Shown here in pieces: positions 27,001 through 34,116 of a DNA stretch of 64,000 bases. Position 1 is the first letter of the stretch; the number at the start of each line of letters is the position of its first letter. The DNA is from Leptolyngbya ohadii IS1 (lineage in GTDB: Bacteria; Cyanobacteriota; Cyanobacteriia; Elainellales; Elainellaceae): the NCBI RefSeq assembly GCF_002215035.1, contig NZ_NKFP01000002.1, positions 44,485 to 108,484 of the forward strand. The letters are read 5' to 3'. The position numbers and the translations under genes are program-made. The notes beneath the pieces were generated by a model. That model was given only the letters and a program-made list of their open reading frames with translations. It did not search any database and was not told where the DNA came from.

Positions 27001-27093
27001 ATTAAATCGGGGGCTGAGTTTGCCTACCGCTGGCTTTCACTGCAAGAAAAACAGCACAACCAATCTGAAAATTTACAGCCTGAGAACTCGTAG
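24037..27093 (+). CDS. cas10d: Type I-D Cas10d (Csc3) large subunit with HD domain
   Basis: A 1018-residue protein, the signature subunit of type I-D. An N-terminal HD nuclease motif is visible: H81 in LLVHVLNALL and H117-D118 in TLHDYDKV. I see no GGDD polymerase motif in the body, as expected for the I-D version. Position after cas3 and before csc2 fits the I-D operon. It is the nuclease-bearing large subunit of the effector complex. Codon use and length (about 1000 residues) are ordinary for the family. Confidence 0.95.
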   Translation: MTTLLQTLLVETLPEDTDPILRSFIETILPGIEREFSLITALGGSEDVHYQALCRSGEPLEKARQIAFKFANKPDQSLLVHVLNALLTAWNLSQFLPPHLHLSEVEKRLLCLGMTLHDYDKVERGQIQELVLPKAHEIPKILEVCEQWGDRLNFQTFWTDWKDYLLDIAYLAQNTQFSRNSNPLVSIWEQASNREFHHDDRRLDSPLRHLLAFGDIAVHMNDPADIVTTTRGDRLRDHLDWLEIRQKLTYHRLRDCRGLLTNQIHNAVVHFAHDLNWEPILYFAQGTVYLAPENSSTPTLKDIQETVWHTIIHGDEERNQTGLTEYLSNGDIGFIRDGKGLRPAPLALEFFTPIELINLLPFITETKVANFKEPATPKRLKPEDKKDPVKQAEKRQKILVGLEEAAPNQLERSSIQKFLDSGGDIRADRIAEAIIFMQREFFSKNKDFPTRILNLLNLQDCVTPEQTQVQSGGTINGWYYAAAKYIARHPSLNLDEVSERITSLSKAIAEWAHQEKLLSSYTISARNDFFEYIANYLEILGWHQYTSSFQNEFNVYSLAKIKNKPICSLGGGEYVAEEQEISVVLFKPQQYSNKNALGGGRIKRGISKIWSLEMLLRQAYWKAPAGKLEEQQPIFLYVFPAYVYSPQTAKAIKLLMNELKRVNLWEVRKHWVEGSMASIALQTLIRRGEDEVDAGQYGDRYSNRDLPFMAMTYTTTRGKTLTDAWVEPAFLALALPRLLGVKAIATASPDPLYASDKEFFETVKLDGAAGFWNLLGLNSSLRLQELDAALQRLLTVYTLHLDNRSSPPDARWQALNGTVRDLATDVLNVFAIANEGFRRNKQDPGGKDVERIWKFAQIWAKGDNVMQDKLKITQRLVQEYRKFYQVSLSESSHAILLPLSKALEAILTTPEHLDSEEIILQGAGQLKDAIDRREAYHRPILMNKSIDYSTRQEQELTAIHAFMTTCVKELFEKQYKGDRALLQENRNRIKSGAEFAYRWLSLQEKQHNQSENLQPENS

Positions 27094-27125
27094 TTTGAAG
27101 ATTCACAGCCAAAAGGAGAAAAGTC

Positions 27126-28160
27126 ATGAGCATTCTAGAAACGCTGAAGCCTGAATTCCATGTTGCCTTTCCACGTCTGGCATCTGGAAAGTACGTTCAC
27201 TTCCTGATGGTACGACACAGCCAATCATTCCCTGTGTTTCAAACTGATGGCGTACTTAACACTGTACGCACTCAATCGGGTTTGATTACTCCAGAATTCA
27301 TTAGTCGCTTAGTTATGTTTAAACGTAAACAAACTAGTCCTGAACGTTTACTAGGTAGAGAACTTTTGCGTTCTTTCAATCTAATTAACTCTGAGGAGGA
27401 TCAGCAAAATTTTTGCCGTTATGGAGGAGGAAAATCATGTGGTATTTGCCCAGATTGTGTTATTTATGGATTTGCAGTTGGGGAAGCTGGCGGAGAACAA
27501 AAAGGTTCTGAGCGCTCAAAGCTTTACTCTGATTCTGCATTTTCTCTCAATGCCTATGAGGAATCACATCGTAGTTTTAGTTTCAATGCGTTAAGTGAAT
27601 CTGGAACTATGATGCTAGACCCAGAAGATCGCAACTGGAAACAGAATAAGATTACTCGTACCTCTATCAATGACTTAGATCATATCTTGCCGGAAGTAAT
27701 TTTTCCAACCGTTGAAACACTGCGTGATCCAACCCTGGAAGGTTTCATCTACGTAATGGGCAACCTTTTGCGAACCCGCCGCTATGGAGCGCAGGAGTCT
27801 CGCACCGGAACAATGGCAAATCACATTATTGGAATCGTATGCAGCGATGGCGAAATTTTCAGCAATTTGCACTTCACGCAAGCCCTTTATGATGCCATGA
27901 AAACCGACCTGCAAGCTCCGATCGCCGATGTCCTCACAACCGCCAGCGAAGTCATTGAACAACTGCTGCAAAAAGAACCTGTTCGCAAAACTCAAGTCAT
28001 GACAGGCTCTCAACTCCAAACGCTTTTAGAGGAGGTAGCTAGCATCTACCAGGATGAAACACGCTTGCAATCAACGCTCACTGCCCTCTATCAGCAAACT
28101 AAGAGCTATGCTGAAACCTATGGGGCGATCGCTGGCAAAAAAGGAAAGAAAAATAGCTAA
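27126..28160 (+). CDS. csc2: Csc2 (Cas7-type) backbone subunit
   Basis: A 344-residue RAMP protein forming the crRNA-binding filament of the type I-D effector. The start reads MSILETLKPEFHVAFPRLAS, and the cysteine-rich loop NFCRYGGGKSCGICPDCVIYG is the zinc-binding thumb region of Csc2. An AAAAGGAGAAAAGTC ribosome-binding site precedes the ATG. The gap to cas10d is 32 bases. The next gene is an antitoxin rather than csc1, which is unusual. Confidence 0.95.
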   Translation: MSILETLKPEFHVAFPRLASGKYVHFLMVRHSQSFPVFQTDGVLNTVRTQSGLITPEFISRLVMFKRKQTSPERLLGRELLRSFNLINSEEDQQNFCRYGGGKSCGICPDCVIYGFAVGEAGGEQKGSERSKLYSDSAFSLNAYEESHRSFSFNALSESGTMMLDPEDRNWKQNKITRTSINDLDHILPEVIFPTVETLRDPTLEGFIYVMGNLLRTRRYGAQESRTGTMANHIIGIVCSDGEIFSNLHFTQALYDAMKTDLQAPIADVLTTASEVIEQLLQKEPVRKTQVMTGSQLQTLLEEVASIYQDETRLQSTLTALYQQTKSYAETYGAIAGKKGKKNS

Positions 28161-28169
28161 CGAGAGGTC

Positions 28170-28448
28170 ATGATGTCTAGAACCATTATCATCAGTGTCA
28201 CTGCCGATCAAAAGCTGGAACTACCGTCTGAAATTCAGGCAACGCTCAACCCCGGCGATGAATATGCAGTCTGGCAAACTGAGGATACGATTTTGATCAA
28301 AAAAATCCAGAAATCTCAAGGCTTTTCAGACCTGTGGCAGTGCATTGACGATTTGGGGCATGATCCTGAGCAGCCTGCAATCGAAGAAATCGCTGAGATC
28401 GTGAAGGAAGTGAGACGCACAATGACAGAGGATGAAAGTCGTTCTTGA
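28170..28448 (+). CDS. AbrB/VapB-like antitoxin inside the cas operon
   Basis: A 92-residue protein (91 from the second ATG at 28173, which has better spacing to GAGAGG). The first 50 residues (TIIISVTADQKLELPSEIQA, NPGDEYAVWQTEDTILIKK) form a swapped-hairpin AbrB-like DNA-binding domain; the acidic C-terminus (EIAEIVKEVRRTMTEDESRS) would bind the toxin. It overlaps the PIN gene by 17 bases in another frame, the classical toxin-antitoxin arrangement. The pair is inserted between csc2 and csc1 on the same strand, so it is probably transcribed with the effector genes. Confidence 0.85.
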   Translation: MMSRTIIISVTADQKLELPSEIQATLNPGDEYAVWQTEDTILIKKIQKSQGFSDLWQCIDDLGHDPEQPAIEEIAEIVKEVRRTMTEDESRS

Positions 28449-28848
28449 CACCAATATCTGGGTTTCAGGTTTGCTGTGGGGTGGTTCTCCTCGGCAAGTC
28501 ATCACCAGGGCAGAGCAACAGCAGATTACGATTGCTGCGAGCGATCGTTTGCTATCAGAGCTAGAAGCGACGTTAAACTACCCCAAATTGCAACCGCGTC
28601 TTCTCAAGATTGGCATACCAGTTGAAGAATTGATGCTTGGAGTCAGGCAATTGGTCGAACTTTGCTCCCCTGCATCCTTGCCAGAAGTTTCCAGCCTCAG
28701 AGATCCTGATGATCTGATTGTTATTGCAGCGGCAGTTGCTGTAAATGCAGAAGTCATCATTACAGGAGATGCTGATCTTCTTGTCCTGCATCCCTGGAAT
28801 GGGATTGCTATCCTAACTGCCGCAGCATTCGTCGAACAATTTCCCTAA
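28432..28848 (+). CDS. PIN-domain toxin inside the cas operon
   Basis: A 138-residue PIN nuclease. Acidic residues are in place: D6 in VVLDTNIWVSG, a glutamate in ELEATLNY, D in SLRDPDDLIVI and D in ITGDADLLVL. This matches the putative toxin family COG1569 often found with AbrB-like antitoxins, which cleave RNA. It follows the antitoxin with overlap and precedes csc1 by 15 bases. Intact catalytic residues argue that it is functional. Confidence 0.9.
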   Translation: MKVVLDTNIWVSGLLWGGSPRQVITRAEQQQITIAASDRLLSELEATLNYPKLQPRLLKIGIPVEELMLGVRQLVELCSPASLPEVSSLRDPDDLIVIAAAVAVNAEVIITGDADLLVLHPWNGIAILTAAAFVEQFP

Positions 28849-28863
28849 CTGGAAGATTTTCCG

Positions 28864-29655
28864 ATGGTTCTCTACTATTGCACCCTTACCCTCCACGATA
28901 ATGTCTTTTTTGCAACTCGTGAGATGGGTATTCTGTACGAAACAGAAAAATATCTGCATAACTGGGCAATAAGCTTTGCGCTATTTGAAACAGAGTACAT
29001 TCCTCGCCCCTATCGACTTGGGGGAGAGATGGCTCAAAAGCCCAGCTATCTTGATCGTCATCAAGAACAAAATTTGCTTTGCCTCAACGATGTCGGAATC
29101 TATGTTTTTCCAGCACAGCCGATCGTCTGGGCTTACCAGATTAATACGTTTAAGGCAGCACAGGTTAGCTATTACGGCATCTCGAAACAATTTGGAGAAA
29201 AGGACGCAAGGCGTAACTACCCGGTCAACTATGGACGAGCAAAAGAGCTAGCTGTCGGGAGCCAATACAGAACCTTTATCGTTGCTCCAGACTCAGTTGA
29301 ATTACCATCCCAGAAATGGATACGGTTGGGAAAATGGGCAGCCAAACTGCAAGTTCAAATTCAGCCCATCCCTGAAAGCGGAATTGCTCAAAAATCGGGT
29401 GAATTCCTCTGCCAGCATCCACTCAATCCACTGGATTTACCCAATTCAACCCAACTGGTGCTTTATAACCGGATTGTAATGCCCCCTGTTAGCCTAGTGA
29501 GTCAGGCAAAGCTAAACGGGGATTACTGGTTGGTCGCCAAGCCCAGTAGTGAGCAGCACTCACCTCAATGGAGCAATCTTACAGAACTCCCCAATCCCAT
29601 CTGTTTACCCAGAGGAGCATTTTATGGAGCCAGACAATCAGTCGTTGCTTCCTAG
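28864..29655 (+). CDS. csc1: Csc1 (Cas5-type) subunit
   Basis: A 263-residue RAMP protein of the I-D effector that caps the crRNA 5' handle. The N-terminus MVLYYCTLTLHDNVFFATRE and the IPRPYRLGG segment are typical of Csc1. It overlaps the cas6 start by 32 bases (29624-29655). It lies directly after the PIN gene, with 15 bases between, indicating one operon across the insertion. Confidence 0.93.
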   Translation: MVLYYCTLTLHDNVFFATREMGILYETEKYLHNWAISFALFETEYIPRPYRLGGEMAQKPSYLDRHQEQNLLCLNDVGIYVFPAQPIVWAYQINTFKAAQVSYYGISKQFGEKDARRNYPVNYGRAKELAVGSQYRTFIVAPDSVELPSQKWIRLGKWAAKLQVQIQPIPESGIAQKSGEFLCQHPLNPLDLPNSTQLVLYNRIVMPPVSLVSQAKLNGDYWLVAKPSSEQHSPQWSNLTELPNPICLPRGAFYGARQSVVAS

Positions 29656-30433
29656 ATCAACCGCCCTTCATTCCCTAGTTATTCGTCTAGCCGCCGCTGA
29701 TCGCGGCAGATTACCTGCGACACTGGGACGAGCAATTCATGCTCAGGTAATGCACTGGTTAAGCGTGAAAGACAGTTCTCTTGCCAGTCAAATTCACAAT
29801 AGCCAGGAATCACCCATTAGTTTATCTGGATTGATCGGACATCGCCGTAAAGGAAATGTTCAGCCAGACGATCGATTTTACTTCCGAATTAGCCTACTGG
29901 ATGGCGGTCTCATCTATCCCCTTTTAGCAGGCATTGAAGCCGGAGAAGCAGAACCCATTACCCTGGCAGGATTTCCCTTTGTACTGTGCGGAATCGATTC
30001 CTTGCCCGGTACTCATGCTGCTGCGGGATCATCTGACTACACGTTGCTTGCTAAAACGCCACACATTTCTGGAGATATTACGCTGCAATTTCTTTCTCCA
30101 ACCAGCTTTAAACAAAAGCAAGTCACACAGCCCTTTCCCCTACCCGAACTCGTCTTTGGTAGTCTATTACGTCGCTGGAATACTTTTGCGCCGCTTGATC
30201 TTCAATTTTCCGCGATCGAATGGCAGGGATTCGTATCTGCTTACGAACTAAAAACCTATGCGTTCAAGCTTGAAGGGGGTGCTGAAATCGGAGCGCAGGG
30301 AATAGTCCGCTACCGATTCCCGAATGTGGAGCAAGCCAGAGTTGCAACGGTGCTAGCTCACTTTGCTCAATTCTCAGGAGTTGGACGAAAAACAGCAATG
30401 GGAATGGGTCAAGCAAAACTCATTAATTCCTGA
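29624..30433 (+). CDS. cas6: Cas6 crRNA-processing endoribonuclease
   Basis: I chose the ATG at 29624 (MEPDNQSLLPRS), preceded by AGAGGAG eight bases upstream; a longer frame starts at 29549 in the csc1 coding region. The 269-residue protein ends in the glycine-rich loop FSGVGRKTAMGMGQAKL, the conserved Cas6 signature. N-terminal residues (ALHSLVIRLAAADRGRLPAT, GRAIHAQVMHWL) form the first ferredoxin-like fold, including a candidate histidine. It cuts pre-crRNA within the repeat, leaving an eight-base handle in known I-D systems. Confidence 0.93.
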   Translation: MEPDNQSLLPRSTALHSLVIRLAAADRGRLPATLGRAIHAQVMHWLSVKDSSLASQIHNSQESPISLSGLIGHRRKGNVQPDDRFYFRISLLDGGLIYPLLAGIEAGEAEPITLAGFPFVLCGIDSLPGTHAAAGSSDYTLLAKTPHISGDITLQFLSPTSFKQKQVTQPFPLPELVFGSLLRRWNTFAPLDLQFSAIEWQGFVSAYELKTYAFKLEGGAEIGAQGIVRYRFPNVEQARVATVLAHFAQFSGVGRKTAMGMGQAKLINS

Positions 30434-30434
30434 A

Positions 30435-31019
30435 ATGAATGAAGCCTACTTGCCCCTGGCATATCTGAATGCCTGGGAATATTGCCCACGTCGATTTTAT
30501 TTTGAGTATGTCCTGGGTGAAATGGAAGACAACGAGCATATTATCCTGGGTCGTCATTTGCATCGCAATATCAATGAAGAAGCCGTCATTCAGGAAGGAG
30601 ATACCCGCATTCACCAGCAGCAGTGGGTTTGGAGCGATCGGCTGCAGGTTTCTGGCATTATCGATGCGGTTGAAGAGCGCGAAGGGCAGCTCATCCCGAT
30701 TGAGTACAAAAAGGGAAAAATGGCAAAGCATCTCAGCGATCACTTTCAGCTTTGCGGTGCGGCGCTTTGCCTGGAGGAACGCACAGGGCAATCGATCGCT
30801 CAGGGTGAAATCTTCTATCATGCCAATCGCCGCAGGCAAAAAGTGATATTTACGCCCCAGCTCAGACAAATGACCGAAGAGGCGATCGCGTCTGCTCAGG
30901 CTGCGGATCAAAAGCCCATGCCTCCCCCGATCGATCACGCGAAGAAATGTCAGGCTTGCAGTCTGCAAGGCATTTGCCTGCCGTTTGAAGTCAAGCATCT
31001 CAGGCAGCAAATTCAGTAA
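30435..31019 (+). CDS. cas4: Cas4 nuclease
   Basis: The ATG at 30435 follows the cas6 stop by one base, giving 194 residues. It has a RecB-like nuclease core (SGIIDAVEEREGQLIPIEYK with D and E-x-K) and the four cysteines that hold an iron-sulfur cluster: CPRR near the start and CQACSLQGIC at the end. In known systems Cas4 trims prespacers and checks the PAM. Residue CPRRFYFEY is typical. Confidence 0.95.
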   Translation: MNEAYLPLAYLNAWEYCPRRFYFEYVLGEMEDNEHIILGRHLHRNINEEAVIQEGDTRIHQQQWVWSDRLQVSGIIDAVEEREGQLIPIEYKKGKMAKHLSDHFQLCGAALCLEERTGQSIAQGEIFYHANRRRQKVIFTPQLRQMTEEAIASAQAADQKPMPPPIDHAKKCQACSLQGICLPFEVKHLRQQIQ

Positions 31020-31042
31020 TTCATTCGTCTTTAGAAAATCCA

Positions 31043-32020
31043 ATGTCAATTCTTTACGTCACTCAACCCGATGCCGTCTTGAGCAAATCTCATGAAGCTT
31101 TTACCGTTGCCCTGAGGCAGGAGGATGGTAGCTGGAAAAAGAAATCAGTTCCGGCGCAAACCGTCCAACAGGTTGTGCTGATGGGAAATCCGCAAGTGAC
31201 TGGAGATGCCCTAATGTATGCGCTCGAACTGGGAATGTCGGTGCATTACCTTTCCAGTTTCGGGACATACCTCGGCAGTGCTCTCCCTGGCTCCTCTCGT
31301 AACGGACAATTGCGGCTGGCGCAATACGCCCTTTACCTCGATCGCGATCGGCGACTGGATCTGGTGAAAGCGATCGTCTCCGCTAAAATCCAAAATCAGT
31401 ACACCGTCCTGTATCGGCACGGGCAACCTGAAAATCCTCTGAAGCAGCGAAAGAAGCAGGTTGACCCGCAAACGACGCTGGACAAGGTGCGAGGGATTGA
31501 AGGCATGGCAGCCCGCGAATATTTTGCGTTCTGGCAGGCAATGGTCGGGGAGTCCTGGTCGTTTACAGGCAGAAATCGTCGTCCTCCCACGGACCCTGTC
31601 AATTCCCTGCTGAGTTTTGCCTATGGGCTATTGCGGGGTCAAGTTACAGCGGCAGCACACCTTGCCGGACTCGATCCTTATATCGGCTATCTGCATGAAG
31701 TACATCACGGTCAGCCTGCCCTAGTGCTGGATTTGATGGAAGAGTTTAGACCGCTGGTGGCAGACAACGTGGTGCTTGCCGCCCTGAACAACCGGGAGAT
31801 TCAGCCCAAGGATTTTACCGAAAGCTTGGGAGCATACCGCTTGTCAGATGACGGACGCAAACGGTTTTTACAGGCATTTGAGCGCAAGTTGGCAAGTGAA
31901 TTTACCCATCCGGTTTTCGACTATCGCTGTACTTACCGTCGGGCGATCGAACTCCAAGCACGGTTGTTGAGCCGTCATTTGCAAGAAGGCGTTCCCTATA
32001 AGCCGTTGATTCTTCGATGA
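31043..32020 (+). CDS. cas1: Cas1 integrase
   Basis: A 325-residue integrase that inserts spacers as a complex with Cas2. The catalytic set is visible: E in RGIEGMAAREYF, H in GYLHEVHHGQPALVL and D in DLMEEFRPLVAD. The usual N-terminal beta domain (VLSKSHEAFTVALRQEDG) is present. It overlaps cas2 as ATGA at 32017-32020. Confidence 0.97.
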   Translation: MSILYVTQPDAVLSKSHEAFTVALRQEDGSWKKKSVPAQTVQQVVLMGNPQVTGDALMYALELGMSVHYLSSFGTYLGSALPGSSRNGQLRLAQYALYLDRDRRLDLVKAIVSAKIQNQYTVLYRHGQPENPLKQRKKQVDPQTTLDKVRGIEGMAAREYFAFWQAMVGESWSFTGRNRRPPTDPVNSLLSFAYGLLRGQVTAAAHLAGLDPYIGYLHEVHHGQPALVLDLMEEFRPLVADNVVLAALNNREIQPKDFTESLGAYRLSDDGRKRFLQAFERKLASEFTHPVFDYRCTYRRAIELQARLLSRHLQEGVPYKPLILR

Positions 32021-32310
32021 CGACCCTTTTTTACCTGATCATCTACGATCTGCCCGATAGCAAGGCTGCCAATAAGCGACGAACTCGGTTGCACAAAATG
32101 CTTTCCGGCTATGGGCAGTGGACACAGTACAGCGTATTCGAGTGCTTCCTGAGCACACCCCAGTTTGCGAAACTGCAAACCCAGATTGAAACGATCGTAA
32201 AGCCGGATGAGGACTCCGTTCGGATCTATGTGCTGGATGCTGGAGCCGTTAAGCGCACCCTGACCTATGGTTCGGAAAAACCGCGCCAGGAAACCGCAAT
32301 TATTCTCTGA
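32017..32310 (+). CDS. cas2: Cas2
   Basis: A 97-residue protein with the Cas2 ferredoxin-like pattern: FYLIIYDLPDSKAANKRRTR and GYGQWTQYSVFECFLS. The aspartate in IYDLP is conserved. It ends close to the CRISPR leader of array 2, as expected for an adaptation module next to its array. Confidence 0.97.
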   Translation: MTTLFYLIIYDLPDSKAANKRRTRLHKMLSGYGQWTQYSVFECFLSTPQFAKLQTQIETIVKPDEDSVRIYVLDAGAVKRTLTYGSEKPRQETAIIL

Positions 32311-32456
32311 CGATTGTTTCATACTGCTGCCTCCGGCGGGTCGGCTTGCCGCTCTTGCTCTGCGTCGTAGCGTGGGGCGATCGCCCCTCTTTACCCCTGC
32401 TTGTGATCTAAAACATCCCACTCTACTTGCGGCTACTATACGATGAAGGGGTAAGA

Positions 32457-32660
32457 ATTTTCGCAAACCGAAGCGGGGTCGAAAACCCAGGGGGGTTCGC
32501 GAAAATGGCTAGAACCTAGAAAACAGAATAGTTTTGAGTTTTCCCTTTCTACTGAAACTAGAAAATAAGCGCCATTTTGAGCTTCAAAAAGTGCCCTTCC
32601 AGGGAGCTTTGCGAAAAGTGGCTCTAGAATCTAGGTAGAATGGGCAATACAGGCTGCGGA
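32457..32660 (+). promoter_or_regulatory. Leader of CRISPR array 2
   Basis: The box at 32457-32517 (TTTTCGCAAACCGAAGCGGG, GTCGAAAACCCA, GGGGGG, TTCGCGAAAATGGC, TAGAACCT) matches the leader of array 1 with about three differences in 60 bases. Its arms TTTTCGCAAACC and GGTTCGCGAAAA are near-perfect inverted repeats. A second shared block, GCTTTGCGAAAAGTGGCTCT, lies near 32610-32630. The leader ends GCTGCGGA at the first repeat. Confidence 0.8.
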
Positions 32661-34090
32661 GTCGCTAATATCTGAATCCCGGCAACGGGACTGAAACCCC
32701 TAGAAGCGTCTCTGCTAACGGGGAACGCAAAAGTCGCTAATATCTGAATCCCGGCAACGGGACAGAAACCTGAAACTGCAAGTATGTACGCGAAAGCTGG
32801 TTTGTCGCTAATATCTGAATCCCGGCAACGGGATTGAAACCTTCAGGGGTGAGCTTTAATACTACGTTTTTCGCAAGTCGCTAATATCTGAATCCCGGCA
32901 ACGTGACTGAAACATCGGTTCCCCTGCTGCTGGGCTGGGTTCGCCCAGGTCGCTAATATCTGAATCCCGGCAACGGGACTAAAACCTAAGATAGCGCATT
33001 CTACAGACGTCACATTAAAGGTCGCTAATATCTGAATCCCGGCAACGGGACGGAAACAAAGCAGCGCCGAACTGGTCGATCGGCTTCGTACCATAGTCGC
33101 TAATATCTGAATCCCAGCAACGGGACTGAAACAGAAATTACGGACTAGACAGCAACAATGAGAAAGACGTCGCTAATATCTGAATCCCGGCAACGGGCCT
33201 GAAACCCAACAAAACAACAGGGGCGATCGACAAACTCAACGCTGGTCGCTAATATCTGAATCCCGGCAACGGGAATGAAACACGTAAGCGTATTCGGGTT
33301 GAGGGTGGGCGATCGAAGTCGCTAATATCCGAATCCCGGCAACGGGACTGAAACACTATTCCTGATTCCCGATACGCTGGACGTGCTGCCCAGGTCGCTA
33401 ATATCTGAATCCCGCCAACGGGACTGAAACCTAAGATAGCGCATTCTACAGACTTCACATTAAAGGTCGCTAAAATCTGAATCCCGGCAACGGGACTGAA
33501 ACAAGTCAGCGGGATAAAACCAGTCCGCAAAGTCAGCCGGGTCGCTAATATCTGAATCCCGGAAACGGGACTGAAACCTGAAACAGCAGGTTTGTACGCG
33601 AAAGCTGGTTTGTCGATAATATCTGAATCCCGGCAACGGGACTGAAACGATTTTGAAGAACGTTGCCATTTTGCAGGTATTCCGGTCGCTAATATCTGAA
33701 TCCCGGGAACGGGACTGAAACTGGTTGCTGGTTGTGGGTGCGATCTAGTTGGCAGAGTCGCTAATATCTGAATCCCGGCAACGGGACTGAAACTCTCCAG
33801 ATCAATCACAAACAGGTAGAGGAACGGGGTCGCTAATACCTGAATCCCGGCAACGGGACTGAAACCACACTATCATTTTGCACCAGTTGGCAGCGATAGA
33901 TTGGTCGCTAATATCTGAATCCCGGCAACGGGACTGAAACTCTGCGATTACGCCAGAGACATCAGTAAACGTGATTGTCGCTAATATCTGAATCCCGGCA
34001 ACGGGACTGAAACTGCAAATGCATCGTTTAATTCTTTCCCCAAATCCTTCCAGGTCGCTAATAACTGAATCCCGGCAACGGGACTGAAAA
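32661..34090 (+). CRISPR. CRISPR array 2, type I-D, rightward
   Basis: Twenty 37-base repeats start at 32661, 32733, 32804, 32877, 32949, 33021, 33096, 33169, 33245, 33318, 33394, 33466, 33541, 33612, 33685, 33757, 33829, 33904, 33977 and 34054. The consensus is GTCGCTAATATCTGAATCCC followed by GGCAACGGGACTGAAAC. Spacers are 34-40 bases. Repeats 1, 16, 18 and 19 match the consensus; 15 carry one substitution and the terminal repeat carries two (T11A, C37A). Spacers 32986-33020 and 33431-33465 differ at one base; 32770-32803 and 33578-33611 differ at three. The first repeat, next to the leader, is intact, as expected for the integration site. Confidence 0.97.
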
Positions 34091-34116
34091 TCATCCTGAA
34101 GTTGATCGCCGATCGC

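Noticed and set aside
32374..32387. Palindrome GGGGCGATCGCCCC after cas2 as terminator
   Set aside because: It has no loop and is an extended HIP1 site, which is common in cyanobacteria.
32843..33809. Minus-strand open frames in CRISPR array 2
   Set aside because: Same reason: the repeat unit happens to lack stops in these frames.
19288..34090. Simple random sequencing error as the cause of repeat variants
   Set aside because: An error rate of about 2.4 percent across the window would break the large reading frames, which are intact. An array-specific assembly or consensus artefact is not excluded.
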